NCBI GenBank assembly: GCA_951802195.1
Contig: OX637626.1
Coordinates: 682,001 to 746,000, forward strand
Reading direction: 5' to 3'
DNA from: Tausonia pullulans
Taxonomy: Eukaryota; Basidiomycota; Tremellomycetes; Cystofilobasidiales; Mrakiaceae
DNA length: 64,000 nt
Positions 62,444 through 64,000 of this stretch are shown in pieces (position 1 is the stretch's first letter; each line of letters begins with the position of its first letter). The translations under genes and the position numbers were made by a program. Below the pieces are notes generated by a model, which was not told the origin of the DNA, ran no database searches, and saw nothing but the letters and a program-made list of their open reading frames with translations.

Positions 62444-62762
62444 ACTGTTCTTTCTTCCGTCCTTCCTTCCCTTCGCGCAATCTACCGTCCCTTTTTCTGT
62501 TATTTCTGGGTTGATCTGTCCCGCCTTGCCTTTCCATCACTCGTGCGAGCGCTCCACCCGCCCCCTCCTTTCCTTTCTTTTGTCTCGACCCCAATACACC
62601 CGTTTCTCTCTCCCCCTCGATCTCTCTCGTGCTGCTCCTCCTCGCATCTGTTCCCCCCCCCTCCCCCCCAGTATGCGCACCCACCACCCCTGCTCGCCTT
62701 TCTTTCGCACCAAGATACAGAACGTCCTTCGCCTCTCCACTAAAGTCAACTAAGAAAGGCAT
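62444..62762. other. intergenic, convergent 3' flanks
   Basis: 319 bases between the 3' ends of the RRM-protein gene and the DUF1769 gene. Strongly C/T-rich on the plus strand, including two C runs near 62655-62668. No gene. Confidence 0.5.
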
Positions 62763-64000
62763 CTAGTCGACCTCGTCTGAGATCTCCACATCGTTGTCGT
62801 CGCCTTCGTCAGGGCTCTTCCCTGTTTCAGGCTTCGAGGGAGGGCCCTCGTCGCCCTCCTTCCTCACCCCTTCGCCGACGGCCGGCTTCACGTTCGGATC
62901 GGCAATCTCAAAAGCAACGGCAAAGTAGGTCTTGTCGCCCGCGCGATTGCGGCAGATGAAAGTCACGGGCCTGGGCAGGAGTGATTCGTCACTAATAATT
63001 CAAGCAAAGGGGGAAAAAAAAGTCAAGGAACTCACTGGCCGTCCCAATACTTAAGGAGGTCGACATGGAAGCCGACGGCGGGGATCGAGACGCTGAGATC
63101 GTTGAAGTCGAGCATGCCCTGGGCAAAATCGATTGTCACAAGATCCTGCCACGAGGTCGAGCGAGTCAGTTCGATGGTCTCCCCTTCCATTATGCTCGAC
63201 GGAGCTCACTTCCTTCTCCAGGACGACCTTCTGCCGATTCTCCTTCACTTGAATCCACGTCTTTCTCTTGCCCGCATCCCAATCTTCCTCTTTGATGCTC
63301 TCGAGCTCCGCAATAGCGCGACTGTTCCCGTCCCTCCTCTTGAGGTTGGCGATGAGTCCCGAGCGGGAGTCCTCCTTGAGTGGGTCGTGCGAGTCCGAGG
63401 GGGACCAGTCGGGGAGGGGAGACGAGGCAGAGTGGGGCCGGAGGGAGAGATAAGGAGTTGTGGCGAGGAGAGGGGAGCTGCGCGATCAACAATCAGTCGA
63501 AGACGAGTCGAGAGGGAGAGGATAGCGACGCACAGCGCCCATGGCTTGTCGGCGTAGACATCAGAAGTCATGGCTGGGTCGATGTAGTGGATGAACTGGC
63601 GCGTACTCTCGTTCAGCTGCGATCCATAGTTCTGCGAGCGTGGCAGCCTACCTTGAGAGCGACCGAGGTTCCCCAGGGGAGACTATCTCGGATCGGTTTC
63701 TGGAAGATGTTGCCAAAGACGAGGTCTTCGGCTGTGGGCGGACAAAGAGATGGTGAGCTCGCGCACGTGTCGCATCACTCCCGCCGCCATGCCTATACGT
63801 CTTCCCTCTCCAAGGCTTACTTACCATCGACGTTATCCAGGAATCGACCGCGTACCTCGATGGACCAGCTCTTGCCCTTGCGCTCATCCCGGGCAAAGTA
63901 TTCGCCCTTGTCGTCGGGAAAGCCCTGAGGTCCCGCACTCGTCAATATCGTCGGCCTAGAACTGGTGATTCACAATCTGACCTTGAGTCGAACGAGCACG
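62763..64000 (-). CDS. DUF1769-family protein (5' end outside window)
   Basis: Exons seen, in transcript order: 63982-64000 (partial), 63825-63924, 63652-63731, 63534-63616, 63210-63477, 63036-63145 and 62763-62970, all in one frame. The family (UPF0590/DUF1769) is fungal and includes, as I recall, a plasma-membrane phosphoinositide-binding protein of fission yeast. Seen: YFARDERKGKSWSIEVRGRF, EDLVFGNIFQKPI, SLPWGTSVALK, QFIHYIDPAMTSDVYADKPW, ALSPLLATTPYL, KTWIQVKENRQKVVLEKEDL, VTIDFAQGMLDFNDLSVSIP and VTFICRNRAGDKTYFAVAFE. This is the normal order: GRFL, wG, IDP, DkPw, SPLLA and then the second beta-rich half. The tail is acidic (DEGDDNDVEISDEVD). The N-terminal part lies right of the window. 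Confidence 0.85.

Noticed and set aside
60853-62762. Several minus-strand frames opposite the RRM-protein gene
   Set aside because: Overlap RRM exons whose protein is clearly conserved, and carry no motif.

Overview
The window is nuclear DNA of an intron-rich, GC-rich fungus, most likely a basidiomycete yeast of the Pucciniomycotina (red-yeast, Microbotryomycetes type). This rests on GT-AG introns mostly of 50-120 bases in nearly every gene, the dense mix of both strands, Ser/Pro/Gln-rich tails, and the fungal gene set (PHO85-type cyclin, velvet factor, CHZ1, GET2, FIG4, VPS27). The placement is inference; no rRNA or other marker is present. Exons were joined by eye from reading frame, splice signals and family conservation. 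Where I give a protein length, the summed exons keep one frame unless stated.

Layout: 1-804 end of a Gln-rich protein (+); 2547-5908 PHO85-type cyclin (+); 6335-10185 FIG4 lipid phosphatase (+); 10348-11078 small unknown protein (+); 11360-17956 RPB1, largest subunit of RNA polymerase II (-); 18574-21777 VPS27 (+); 21931-24331 CofD/YvcK-like protein (-); 24502-25551 small membrane coiled-coil protein (+); 26130-27559 GET2-like (+); 28159-32627 rhodanese plus tyrosine phosphatase (-); 34023-34705 acidic unknown (-); 35266-36897 mitochondrial PheRS (-); about 37757-39762 velvet-domain protein (+); 40063-41939 membrane-anchored EEP-family enzyme (-); 42760-43138 NAA38-like LSm protein (-); 43513-44350 CHZ1 (+); 44685-47165 mitochondrial GluRS (+); 47591-50462 MFS transporter (+); 50463-52937 gene-poor stretch; 52938-56293 unknown Ser-rich protein (-); 56590-58032 prohibitin 1 (-); 58416-59342 unknown protein (+); 60347-62443 three-RRM protein, PUB1/TIA1 type (+); 62763-64000 DUF1769 protein, cut by the window edge (-).

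The genes are ordinary housekeeping and regulatory ones with no sign of a metabolic cluster. Several act in related places: FIG4 and VPS27 on endosomal phosphoinositides and ESCRT sorting, GET2 at the ER, PHB1 and two aminoacyl-tRNA synthetases in mitochondria, RPB1 and CHZ1 in transcription and chromatin. I see no CRISPR array, rRNA, tRNA, intact transposon or viral relic. The most unusual features are the RPB1 C-terminal repeats, in which not one of about 20 heptads is the textbook sequence and 12 start with Phe instead of Tyr; a tyrosine phosphatase with a roughly 265-residue insertion between catalytic loops; several exons of 15-30 bases; and an uncharacterised gene-poor stretch near 50.5-52.9 kb.
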